Shown piece after piece: positions 14,720 to 21,365 of a stretch of 24,415 bases of DNA (positions within the stretch are counted from its first letter, which is position 1; each line of letters begins with the position of its first letter). The notes beneath the pieces are model-generated. The model was given only the letters and a program-made list of their open reading frames with translations. It ran no database searches and was not told the origin of the DNA. The DNA is taken from the NCBI GenBank assembly GCA_024697705.1, contig JAILFF010000073.1:1-24415 (forward strand). The letters run 5' to 3'. The position numbers and the translations under genes are program-made. This DNA is from Ruminococcus sp. GTDB taxonomy: Bacteria; Bacillota; Clostridia; Oscillospirales; Ruminococcaceae.

Positions 14720-15454
14720 TTACTCCGCCTCCCCGCTCCTGCTCTTGCTCTTGTTTTCGTTTTCGTCCTTTATCGGAAATACCGCCGCTCCGAGCGCCGC
14801 CGCCGCAACCGCGCTGATTATCATAGCGAAGCCGTCGGGAACTGCCTTTATCAGCTCCGCAAACAACAGACTGAACAGCGCCGCCGCGATCACTACGCAC
14901 AGCACCGAACGCTCTTTCCTCGCGGGTGGAATGATTATAGCAAGGAACATTCCGTAAAGCATTATCCCCAGCGCCCCCGCGACTACCTCGGGCAAAAGCT
15001 GACCCGCCGCAGCACCCATTGCCGTCCCCGTGACCCAGCCCGACGCCGCGACGAGGATCATTCCGTACATATACGAGGGGCAAAGCGGCGACTTTCTCGC
15101 GGCACACAGCGCGAATATCTCGTCGGTGATGCCGTAGGACGCAAGCAGTCGGTGTTTCAGCTTGAATTCGGGGTCGAGCCGCTGTGAAAGCGTCAGCCCC
15201 ATCAGCGAATAGCGTATGTTTATTATCAGCTGCACGAGTATCATCTCGACGAGCGTGCCGTTCGCCGCGATTATGTCGATGCCCTTGGCCTGCCCCGCCG
15301 ATGTAAGATTCGTCAGCGAGATCAGCGCGGCTTCAAACGTGGTCAGCCCCGCCGCCGCCGATTTTATCCCGATAGCGAAAGACACCGAAAGATACCCGAG
15401 CATTATCGGTATCCCGTCGGCTATTCCCCTTGAAAAATCCTTTGCGGTCTTCAA
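14720..15454 (-). CDS. azlC: AzlC-family branched-chain amino acid permease
   Basis: 244 residues from a TTG at 15454, chosen because GGCAGG lies nine bases upstream and the resulting N-terminus LKTAKDFSRGIADGIPI fits the family; an extension to the TTG at 15493 would add a basic peptide unlike AzlC. It begins with the conserved GIPIMLGYLSVSFAIG, followed by SLTNLTSAGQ (family: hhxxGsaQ), LIINIRYSLMG and ASYGITDEIFAL (T-DE-F), all AzlC landmarks, with about eight membrane segments. The C-terminus is a charged tail rich in K, E, N and S. Together with AzlD it should export leucine, isoleucine or valine analogues. A promoter is at 15517-15545. Confidence 0.92.
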   Translation of the reverse strand: MKTAKDFSRGIADGIPIMLGYLSVSFAIGIKSAAAGLTTFEAALISLTNLTSAGQAKGIDIIAANGTLVEMILVQLIINIRYSLMGLTLSQRLDPEFKLKHRLLASYGITDEIFALCAARKSPLCPSYMYGMILVAASGWVTGTAMGAAAGQLLPEVVAGALGIMLYGMFLAIIIPPARKERSVLCVVIAAALFSLLFAELIKAVPDGFAMIISAVAAAALGAAVFPIKDENENKSKSRSGEAE

Positions 15455-15516
15455 TTCACAAAACCTGCCTTTTTTGATAAATCGTCTGTACAATCAGCCT
15501 GTTGTTGTACATAACG

Positions 15517-15545
15517 TATATAAAATCCGAAGTATGATTTTGAAA
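15517..15545 (-). promoter_or_regulatory. Probable promoter of azlCD
   Basis: Minus-strand TTTCAA (15545-15540) and TATATA (15522-15517) with a 17-base spacer, about 60 bases before the azlC start. Weaker match than the other promoters in the window. Confidence 0.5.
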
Positions 15546-15577
15546 CATTGTGCAATATTTTTTCGGAAATATGTACT

Positions 15578-15612
15578 CGGTTCATATTCGGTTCATTTAA
15601 GAGTGTTATAAT
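15578..15612 (+). promoter_or_regulatory. Tandem-repeat promoter of SARP type, target unknown
   Basis: Two perfect copies of CGGTTCAT (15578-15585 and 15589-15596), exactly 11 bp apart, are followed 10 bases later by TATAAT (15607-15612), with no -35 box. This spacing is the textbook SARP operator arrangement. The repeat resembles CGGTGAAT in front of the diguanylate cyclase gene. Downstream there is no recognised gene, only a short reading frame (ATG 15614 or 15653, ending 15688) and a hairpin at 15696-15737. Confidence 0.55.
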
Positions 15613-15695
15613 AATGTCAACAAAGAGAGATACAAAAGCTCTCAACCAAATAATGAATTCTTCTAAATCCCTTTTCATAATTCTATAGATGACTG

Positions 15696-15737
15696 AAGCC
15701 CACTGACGGTTCGCCGACCGATTAAATCAGTGGGCTT
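15696..15737 (+). repeat. Perfect 11-bp stem hairpin with branched loop
   Basis: AAGCCCACTGA (15696-15706) pairs with TCAGTGGGCTT (15727-15737); the loop contains CGGT/ACCG which can pair as well. TGATCATGCC then TTTTTT follows, so it might end a transcript started at about 15619. It also resembles the subterminal hairpins of IS200/IS605-type elements, so it could be a scar of one. Confidence 0.5.
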
Positions 15738-15757
15738 TGATCATGCCTTTTTTGCCC

Positions 15758-15816
15758 GAAAATATTATTAAAAGCGGCTGTATTTCAAGCCGCTTTATAG
15801 CATAATGTCATTATGC
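15758..15816 (-). terminator. Terminator of the pncA-pncB operon
   Basis: On the minus strand AAAGCGGCT (15796-15788) pairs with AGCCGCTTT (15779-15771), followed by a T/A-rich stretch (TTAATAATATTTT). Just before it is a perfect palindrome GCATAATG-A-CATTATGC (15816-15800). Confidence 0.7.
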
Positions 15817-15818
15817 AG

Positions 15819-17255
15819 TCATGCTCTTTCCGCCAGAAGCTGCTGCTTTACGCTCCACAGCTTTTTCGAGAGATCGACATAGTAGGTGTGCGGGTTCTCG
15901 AAGCGCTTGACTTCGTCCCAGAGAGTGTCGATGTCCGCCGCGCAGTGGTCGCATATCTCCTTGTAGGACGGCTCCTCATATACCTGCTCGCCGTTCTTGA
16001 AGATCTGCACCTGCATTTCCTTAGCCGTGAAATCGCGCAGAGTCTTTTTCTTCCAGGTGTAGTCGGGGTCGAAGATGTCGAGACTGCGGCTGTCGTCGAT
16101 GGTCTCGTCGTAAACGCACAGCTGATCCGCCAAAGCCTTGCCCGTCGCCTTGTCGTAAAGACGATAGAACTTCTTGAAGCCCGGAGTGGTGATCTTGCCG
16201 ACGTTCTCGGATATCTTTATCTTGGGTATGATCTTTCCGTTTTCCTCCACAGCCATAAGCTTGTAAACGCCGCCGAACACGGGCGACGACATCGAAGTAA
16301 TAAGTCTTTCGCCCACGCCGAACAGATCGACCGCCGCGCCCTGATATATCATATCACGGATTATATATTCATCGAGCGAATTGGAAGCCACTATCTTGCA
16401 GTCGGAATAACCCGCGTTATCGAGCATGGCACGCGCCTTCTTGGACAGATAGGTAATGTCGCCCGAATCGAGCCTTATGCCCTTCGGACGCTTGCCTAAA
16501 GGCTTAAGCACGTTGTTGAAAGCCCTTATCGCGTTGGGAACGCCGCTTTCAAGCACGTTATAGGTATCGACAAGCAGAGTAACGCTGTCGGGGAAGCACT
16601 CGCAGTAGGTCTTGAACGCCTCGTACTCGTCGCCGAACATCTGCACCCACGAGTGAGCCATAGTACCCGTCGCGGGGAAGCCGAATTTCTGATCGGTGAC
16701 GGTGCAGGCAGTCGCAGCACAGCCGCCTATTCCCGCCGCCCTCGCGCCGAAAATAGCAGCGTCCGCGCCGTGGGCTCTTCTCGAACCGAATTCCGATACC
16801 GCCCTGCCCTGCGCAGCTCTTACGATGCGGTTTGCTTTTGTGGCAATGAGCGACTGGTGATTAATCGTCAGAAGCAGATAGGTCTCAATAAGCTGCGCTT
16901 CGATAGCGGGCGCTCTGACGGTAATAAGAGGTTCGCCCGGGAATACGACAGTTCCCTCGGGAACAGCCCAAATATCCCCCGTGAAGCGGAAGTCCTTCAA
17001 ATAATCAAGGAACTTTTCGGAAAACATATTCTTCGAGCGCAGGAATTCGATGTCCTCCGCCGAGAAGTGCAGATCATTTATGTACTCGATGACCTGAGAA
17101 AGTCCGCAGCAGATCGCAAAACCGCCGCCGTCGGGCACCTTGCGAAAAAACAGATCGAAGTAGGTGATCTTGTCCTTCATGCCGCTCTCGAAGTAACCGC
17201 TGCCCATTGTCAGCTCGTAATAATCGCAGAGCATGGTGTAGTTAAACGCTTCCAT
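15819..17255 (-). CDS. pncB: Nicotinate phosphoribosyltransferase
   Basis: 478 residues. It makes nicotinate mononucleotide from nicotinate and PRPP, using ATP. The N-terminal DYYELTMGSGYF (11-22) is the family's start motif; FGSRRAHG (156-163), the GTMAHS motif (197-202) with its phosphorylatable histidine, and GIRLDSGD (about 267-274) for ribose-phosphate binding are intact, as is a C-terminal Cys/His-containing region. Length agrees with the clostridial form. Start: ATG at 17255 with GGAGG 10 bases upstream. It is the last gene of the pncA - unknown - pncB operon, 30 bases after the unknown gene, and ends before a hairpin terminator. Its substrate is the product of the first gene. Confidence 0.95.
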   Translation of the reverse strand: MEAFNYTMLCDYYELTMGSGYFESGMKDKITYFDLFFRKVPDGGGFAICCGLSQVIEYINDLHFSAEDIEFLRSKNMFSEKFLDYLKDFRFTGDIWAVPEGTVVFPGEPLITVRAPAIEAQLIETYLLLTINHQSLIATKANRIVRAAQGRAVSEFGSRRAHGADAAIFGARAAGIGGCAATACTVTDQKFGFPATGTMAHSWVQMFGDEYEAFKTYCECFPDSVTLLVDTYNVLESGVPNAIRAFNNVLKPLGKRPKGIRLDSGDITYLSKKARAMLDNAGYSDCKIVASNSLDEYIIRDMIYQGAAVDLFGVGERLITSMSSPVFGGVYKLMAVEENGKIIPKIKISENVGKITTPGFKKFYRLYDKATGKALADQLCVYDETIDDSRSLDIFDPDYTWKKKTLRDFTAKEMQVQIFKNGEQVYEEPSYKEICDHCAADIDTLWDEVKRFENPHTYYVDLSKKLWSVKQQLLAERA

Positions 17256-17285
17256 TTAATACAGACCTCCGTTTCCGACGTCCGT

Positions 17286-17696
17286 TCAACAGTACGGACA
17301 TTTTATGTAAGTTTTTGTAAAGTTATTCTTTTCAAGGTCGAAAAAATACACATAGCAGTAGCCAAGCTCGGTATCCCATTCGGCGTCGTCAGCAGTACAT
17401 TCGCATTTTGAATAGGTAAACTGTATTTTGACCTTTGTATACGCCGTTCCGTCAAAGCTGTCAACATCGCTTTTGTCGGCAAGCCCGGCTTCTGTTATCG
17501 GGGTCTTTGCCGTGACGAGGACAGTTTTACAGCCGTCACCGAGTTCGTGGTCTTTTACGGGCTTATCCCACCAGCAGAATCTCGTGCGGAGAAACCCGCC
17601 GTTATCATCGGAGGTATAAAGCACATAGTTATAAAACGCCCCCGTTTCGGGAGTGATTATATCCGAAACGCGCTTTATCAGCTCGTAAAGCGTCAT
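17286..17696 (-). CDS. Unknown Cys-rich protein inside the NAD-salvage operon
   Basis: 136 residues, not recognised. It is soluble, with no signal peptide or membrane segment, and rich in aromatic residues and beta-forming stretches (FYNYVLYTS, TKVKIQFTYS, CYVYFFDLE). Seven cysteines include C98-x-C100 and a C-terminal C133-P-Y-C136, which could bind a metal or form a redox pair; FCWWDKP lies near residue 40. The ATG at 17696 follows the pncA stop by nine bases with only a weak ribosome site, suggesting coupled translation; pncB begins 30 bases after it. Its place between nicotinamidase and nicotinate phosphoribosyltransferase suggests a link to NAD salvage, but gene order is the only support. 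The reading frame has no breaks and its base use matches its neighbours. Confidence 0.75.
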   Translation of the reverse strand: MTLYELIKRVSDIITPETGAFYNYVLYTSDDNGGFLRTRFCWWDKPVKDHELGDGCKTVLVTAKTPITEAGLADKSDVDSFDGTAYTKVKIQFTYSKCECTADDAEWDTELGYCYVYFFDLEKNNFTKTYIKCPYC

Positions 17697-17705
17697 TTCG
17701 CCATA

Positions 17706-18239
17706 TTATTCGTCGTCGTGGCGGACAACGGTGATCTGCAAGCCCTCCATTACGTCGAAGGTCTTTGCTTCAAGCTCGCTGTCGGGAGCCGCAACGTAAT
17801 TTGTGTCGATGATGACTTCTGTCTCGGGCAGAGCGGTCTTTACCATGATAGCGTTGGCAAGAACGCACATATTGGTAACAAGTCCCACCAGTTCCACGCT
17901 CTCGTAGCTGCGGAATTTGAGGTAATCCGCCAGTTCGAGCGAACCGAAAGTATCCTTATAGAAAACCTTGTCCTTGTCGGTGCGTTCTTTGGCGGTAAAG
18001 CCGTAGAGCTTATGTCCGGGAGTGTCCTCAACGCAGTGGGGAGTAGGCAGCTTTCTGCCCTCCTGCGTGGAGAGATAGTCCTCCTGATGAGTGTCCATGG
18101 TATAGATGACCTCGCCGCCATCCTTACGGTAGTCGCGTATCTTGTGAGCGATCTTTCTGTCGAGAGCCGCAGCAGCTTCAAAGCCCAGCGAGCCGTTTAC
18201 AAAGTCATTCTGATAGTCAACGATTACAAGCAGTTTCAT
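17706..18239 (-). CDS. pncA: Nicotinamidase (isochorismatase fold)
   Basis: 177 residues. It hydrolyses nicotinamide to nicotinate and ammonia. The catalytic triad is D8 in VDYQNDF, K95 in FYKDTFGS and C125 in GLVTNMCV; metal ligands D49 and H51 (TMDTHQ) and H68 (PHCVEDTPG) are also present, the pattern of PncA rather than other isochorismatase-like hydrolases. Start: ATG at 18239 with GGAGGAG upstream. It is the first gene of the operon with the unknown Cys-rich gene and pncB, giving both steps from nicotinamide to nicotinate mononucleotide. The promoter is at 18290-18317. Confidence 0.93.
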   Translation of the reverse strand: MKLLVIVDYQNDFVNGSLGFEAAAALDRKIAHKIRDYRKDGGEVIYTMDTHQEDYLSTQEGRKLPTPHCVEDTPGHKLYGFTAKERTDKDKVFYKDTFGSLELADYLKFRSYESVELVGLVTNMCVLANAIMVKTALPETEVIIDTNYVAAPDSELEAKTFDVMEGLQITVVRHDDE

Positions 18240-18289
18240 AATGCTCCTCCATTATTTCAAGCGCCGCAGCGCGGATATAGTCATACTTA

Positions 18290-18317
18290 ATTATAACATT
18301 TTTTTCGCCGTTTGAAA
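18290..18317 (-). promoter_or_regulatory. Promoter of the pncA operon
   Basis: Minus-strand TTTCAA (18317-18312) and TATAAT (18295-18290) with a 16-base spacer, about 45 bases before the pncA start. No operator such as an NrtR or NiaR box was recognised. Confidence 0.65.
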
Positions 18318-18349
18318 AGCCCTTTGTATTGGTTTTACACTAATTTAAC

Positions 18350-18421
18350 ATTTAATAAAAAAAGCGACCGAAAAGCCCTCAAAGCGGAAACGGGGGGCAA
18401 GGGGCTTTTCCTCGGTCGGCT
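18350..18421 (-). terminator. Terminator of the aroC-DUF4364 operon
   Basis: On the minus strand GCCGACCGAGGAAAAGCCCC (18420-18401) pairs with AGGGCTTTTCGGTCGC (about 18379-18364), followed by seven T (18363-18357). The long loop is GC-rich. Confidence 0.8.
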
Positions 18422-18426
18422 TTCCT

Positions 18427-19017
18427 TTATTCCGAATATTCCGAAAACGGCGCTTCGGGCAGATCGTCGGCACAGACCACAAAATCCAATACCCTGCCGT
18501 ATAACTCGGCGGGATTCGCTTTCATCTTCCGACAGATATGCTCCGCCTGCTCGCGGTCGGGCGCATATAAACTCAGCTGCATGAGCGTAACGCCGCCGTC
18601 GGATACCGTGCAGCTCACCTTGCAGCCCGTTCCGTCCTCCGTGATCTCCGTGCTGACGCTCTGCTCCGCCTTCTGCCGCGCAAACAGCCGAAGCCCCGAC
18701 GCAAGTATCCTGTCGCGCACGCTTCTCGGCACGAGCTTCTTGAAGCTCTCGGCGCCCATTCTGCCTTCATCGCTCAGAAGATACTCCGCGGTACCGTCGC
18801 GCTCCCGCTTGATAAGAACGCCCGTGTCGATCAGTTCCTTTAAGGCTTCGATGAACAAAAAATAGTCAACGATCTCCTCGCCCGTGAATATCTCAAGCAG
18901 CTGCATATAGGTACACGGCTTGCCCGTCTGATTGAGAAAATACGTCATCAGAAGCTTGACCTCGTATACCTCGCGGGGATTGAATACCTCGGGCTTTATG
19001 TCGGGATAACGAAACAT
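18427..19017 (-). CDS. DUF4364 family protein
   Basis: 196 residues. The N-terminal half looks like a winged helix: EVKLLMTYFLNQTGKPCTYMQLLEI (22-46), then DYFLFIEALKELIDTGVL (51-68) and a wing with GTAEYLLSDEGRMG (76-89). This is the pattern of DUF4364, a Clostridia family of unknown function thought to be DNA-binding. The second half is a beta-rich domain. Start: ATG at 19017 with GGAGG seven bases upstream. It follows aroC by 27 bases in the same direction and ends at a strong terminator, so the two form an operon. What it regulates is not shown by the sequence. Confidence 0.8.
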   Translation of the reverse strand: MFRYPDIKPEVFNPREVYEVKLLMTYFLNQTGKPCTYMQLLEIFTGEEIVDYFLFIEALKELIDTGVLIKRERDGTAEYLLSDEGRMGAESFKKLVPRSVRDRILASGLRLFARQKAEQSVSTEITEDGTGCKVSCTVSDGGVTLMQLSLYAPDREQAEHICRKMKANPAELYGRVLDFVVCADDLPEAPFSEYSE

Positions 19018-19044
19018 ATTTTTTCCTCCGAAAAAAGTCAGCTC

Positions 19045-20142
19045 TCAGAAATTGGGATATCTCAGCATATGGTTCAGAACAGCGATATTCACCGCCGCCT
19101 CAACACAGGGAACGGCTCTCGGCACCACGCAGGGGTCGTGTCTGCCCTTGATCTCGATAGTTTCGTTCGTAAGGTTCTTCATATCGACGGTGTGCTGCGG
19201 ACGCGCTATCGAAGGCGTGGGCTTGAACGCCACGCGCAGGGTGATAGGCATACCGTTCGAGATACCGCCCAGAATACCGCCCGCGAAGTTCGAGCGCGTT
19301 ACCACATGACCGTGATCGTCCACATAGAATTCGTCGTTGTTCTCGCTGCCGAGAAGCTTTGAAGCGTTGAAGCCCGCGCCGAATTCCAGTCCCTTTACGG
19401 CGGGGATACCGAAGATAAGCTGCGCGATCGAATTTTCAAGACCGTCGAAAATGGGCGAGCCGATGCCCGCGGGAACGTTTATCGTGATACACTCCACGAT
19501 GCCGCCCACGCTGTCAAGGCAATCCCTTGCCTTTTCGATGTCGCGCACCATGCGCTTGCCCTTTTCATCGTTCAGCACGGGGAAAGCCTTTTCACGCACG
19601 GCGAGGATATCGTCGCGGGCAGTGCGCACGGGGTCGAAGCAGTCGTCCTTGATCTTATGTATCTCGGCGATGTGAGCGCCCGTGTAGATGCCGCGCTTTT
19701 CGAGTATCTGTCCGCAGACGGCGCCCGCAAAACACAGGGGGGCTGTCAGCCTGCCCGAAAAATGCCCGCCGCCGCGAACATCGTTAAAGCCCTTGTAGCG
19801 CAGAGCGCCCGTATAATCGGCATGACCGGGGCGCACGAGCGTATCGAGCTTCGACTTCACATAATCGTTCGAGTGCTGATCGGTATTCTGGATAAAGGCG
19901 CAGAGCGGAGTACCCGTAGTCTTGCCGTTCAAGAAGCCCGACATTATCTGCGGCATATCCTTTTCGCGGCGCTGAGTAGAGGTCGCGTCCTTCTTGGGGG
20001 CGCGGCGGGACATGAACTGCACGAGCCTGTCCATATCAATTGTCTCTCCGGGGGGAACGTTATCCATGACCACGCCTATCGCAGGTCCGTGGCTTTCGCC
20101 GAATACCGAAAACGAAATGTTATTGCTCCATGATGATGCCAT
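19045..20142 (-). CDS. aroC: Chorismate synthase
   Basis: 365 residues. It converts EPSP to chorismate, the last common step to aromatic amino acids, using reduced FMN. The family signatures are intact: FGESHGPAIGVV (14-25), RPGHADYTG (104-112), RYKGFNDVRGGGHFSGRLTA (115-134) and a C-terminal GRHDPCVVPRAVPCVEA. Start: ATG at 20142 with AGGAGG seven bases upstream. It leads a two-gene operon with the DUF4364 gene and is divergent from the CitE-like/PRTase operon; the intergenic region is largely occupied by the TTAA-flanked inverted repeat. No other shikimate gene is adjacent and no promoter could be assigned with confidence. Confidence 0.96.
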   Translation of the reverse strand: MASSWSNNISFSVFGESHGPAIGVVMDNVPPGETIDMDRLVQFMSRRAPKKDATSTQRREKDMPQIMSGFLNGKTTGTPLCAFIQNTDQHSNDYVKSKLDTLVRPGHADYTGALRYKGFNDVRGGGHFSGRLTAPLCFAGAVCGQILEKRGIYTGAHIAEIHKIKDDCFDPVRTARDDILAVREKAFPVLNDEKGKRMVRDIEKARDCLDSVGGIVECITINVPAGIGSPIFDGLENSIAQLIFGIPAVKGLEFGAGFNASKLLGSENNDEFYVDDHGHVVTRSNFAGGILGGISNGMPITLRVAFKPTPSIARPQHTVDMKNLTNETIEIKGRHDPCVVPRAVPCVEAAVNIAVLNHMLRYPNF

Positions 20143-20203
20143 TGTATATCCTCCTAAGTCGGAAGCTTGCCGCTCCCCGATTTTTTCCTTTCACTTTCTT
20201 ATG

Positions 20204-20349
20204 TTAAACGAGCATTTATATAGAAGATAAGAGATAAAAGATATATTTTAATCTCCGTATTTGAAATATAAAACTAATATTTCACTGTTGCGTATTATAT
20301 CTTTTATCTATTATCTTTAATCTTTTATCTTAAAGTAAATGCTCAATTA
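20204..20349. repeat. AT-rich inverted repeat with TTAA ends (MITE-like or operator region)
   Basis: TTAAACGAGCATTTA (20204-20218) and TAAATGCTCAATTAA (20336-20350) are inverted ends with two mismatches, with TTAA at each outer edge. The inner arms also pair: AGAGATAAAAGATATA on the left with TATATCTTTTATCT on the right. The right arm contains ATCTTTTATCT twice, 21 bp apart (20299-20309, 20320-20330), and TTATCT at 20304, 20311 and 20325. It lies between divergent aroC and the CitE-like gene, ending two bases before the latter's first ATG. Confidence 0.65.
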
Positions 20350-20369
20350 ATATGAAAGGACGAAAGAAA

Positions 20370-21365
20370 GTGACCGAAGAACTTGAACTTAAATACGGGG
20401 TGGGTGCGCTGCTCTACTGCCCCGCTAATAATCCCGCGATCATATCGAAGATCACAGAACAGCAAATAAAACCGCCGTACTCAGTTGCGCTCTGCCTTGA
20501 AGACGCTATCGCCGACGACGCCGTTGCCGATGCGGAAAAACAGCTCGCTGCCACTCTCGGCGAGCTTTCTGCCCGCGCTCATGAGGGCTTCTATCTTCCG
20601 AAGCTGTTCGTGCGCGTGCGCTCGGCGGATCATCTGCTGAGTCTGTTCGGCAAGCTCGGCGAAAACGCACAGCTGCTTACGGGCTTCATTCTGCCGAAGT
20701 ATTCTTCCGAAAACGCGCTTGCCTATAATCAGGCGATAACGGCGATAAATAAGGTCTCCCCCAAAAGGCTCTACATGATGCCTATCCTCGAAAGCCGCGA
20801 TATCATCAGCCTTATGACCCGCAGTCAGACCCTTACCAAGCTTAAGACCGCCATTGACTCGGTGCGCGATCTTGTGCTGAACGTGCGCGTCGGCGGCAAC
20901 GATTTCTGCAACTGCTACGGTCTGCGCCGCCCCGCCGACAAGACTATCTACGAGATAGGCATACTTAATTCGGTGCTTTCGGATATCGCCAATGTTTTCG
21001 GCGCGGATTACGTCGTTTCGGCGCCCGTGTGGGAATATTTCGAGTCGGAGGACGGCGACAGCAGATGGCTCGAAGGGCTTAAGCGCGAACTGGAATTCGA
21101 CCGCCTGAACGGTTTTGTCGGAAAGACCTGCATACACCCTTCTCAGATAGAAGCCGTTAATATGAGCTTGCAGGTCAGCGAGACCGACTACCTTGACGCG
21201 GCGCGGGTGCTCAACTGGAAACGCGGCGGCTTCGGCGTGGAAAAAAGCGCCGGCGGCGACCGCATGAACGAGGTAAAATGTCACAAGGCATGGGCTGTCC
21301 GCACAATGGCGCTCGCAATGATCTACGGAATAAGAAGTGAGGAATATCATGAAATACACGCTTGA
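20370..21365 (+). CDS. CitE-like HpcH/HpaI aldolase/lyase of the Ter-associated biosynthetic module
   Basis: 331 residues from the GTG at 20370, preferred because AAAGGA lies nine bases upstream; the in-frame ATG at 20352 has no ribosome site. The TIM-barrel landmarks of the citrate-lyase-beta-like family are present: LLYCPANNP near residue 14, ALCLEDAI (40-47, with acidic E44/D45), MMPILESRDI (E141), VGGNDF (174-179) and GKTCIHPSQIEAVN (251-264). Family members bind Mg2+ and cleave or form C-C bonds in (acyl-CoA or related) substrates. The next gene overlaps by 17 bases and encodes a PRTase-TRSP protein. This pair is the recurrent core of operons described with Ter stress proteins, proposed to make a nucleoside-like metabolite. 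The actual reaction is unknown. Confidence 0.88.
   Translation: MTEELELKYGVGALLYCPANNPAIISKITEQQIKPPYSVALCLEDAIADDAVADAEKQLAATLGELSARAHEGFYLPKLFVRVRSADHLLSLFGKLGENAQLLTGFILPKYSSENALAYNQAITAINKVSPKRLYMMPILESRDIISLMTRSQTLTKLKTAIDSVRDLVLNVRVGGNDFCNCYGLRRPADKTIYEIGILNSVLSDIANVFGADYVVSAPVWEYFESEDGDSRWLEGLKRELEFDRLNGFVGKTCIHPSQIEAVNMSLQVSETDYLDAARVLNWKRGGFGVEKSAGGDRMNEVKCHKAWAVRTMALAMIYGIRSEEYHEIHA

Noticed and set aside
14312..15187. Forward reading frame of 291 codons over azlCD
   Set aside because: It begins in the repeat hairpin and reads antisense to azlD and azlC, with an Arg/Tyr/His-rich nonsense composition.
15451..15678. Minus-strand frame of 75 codons upstream of azlC with one hydrophobic helix
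   Set aside because: No ribosome site, overlaps the probable azlC promoter and the tandem-repeat promoter, and only its azlC-overlapping end is constrained. Kept as unlikely rather than impossible.
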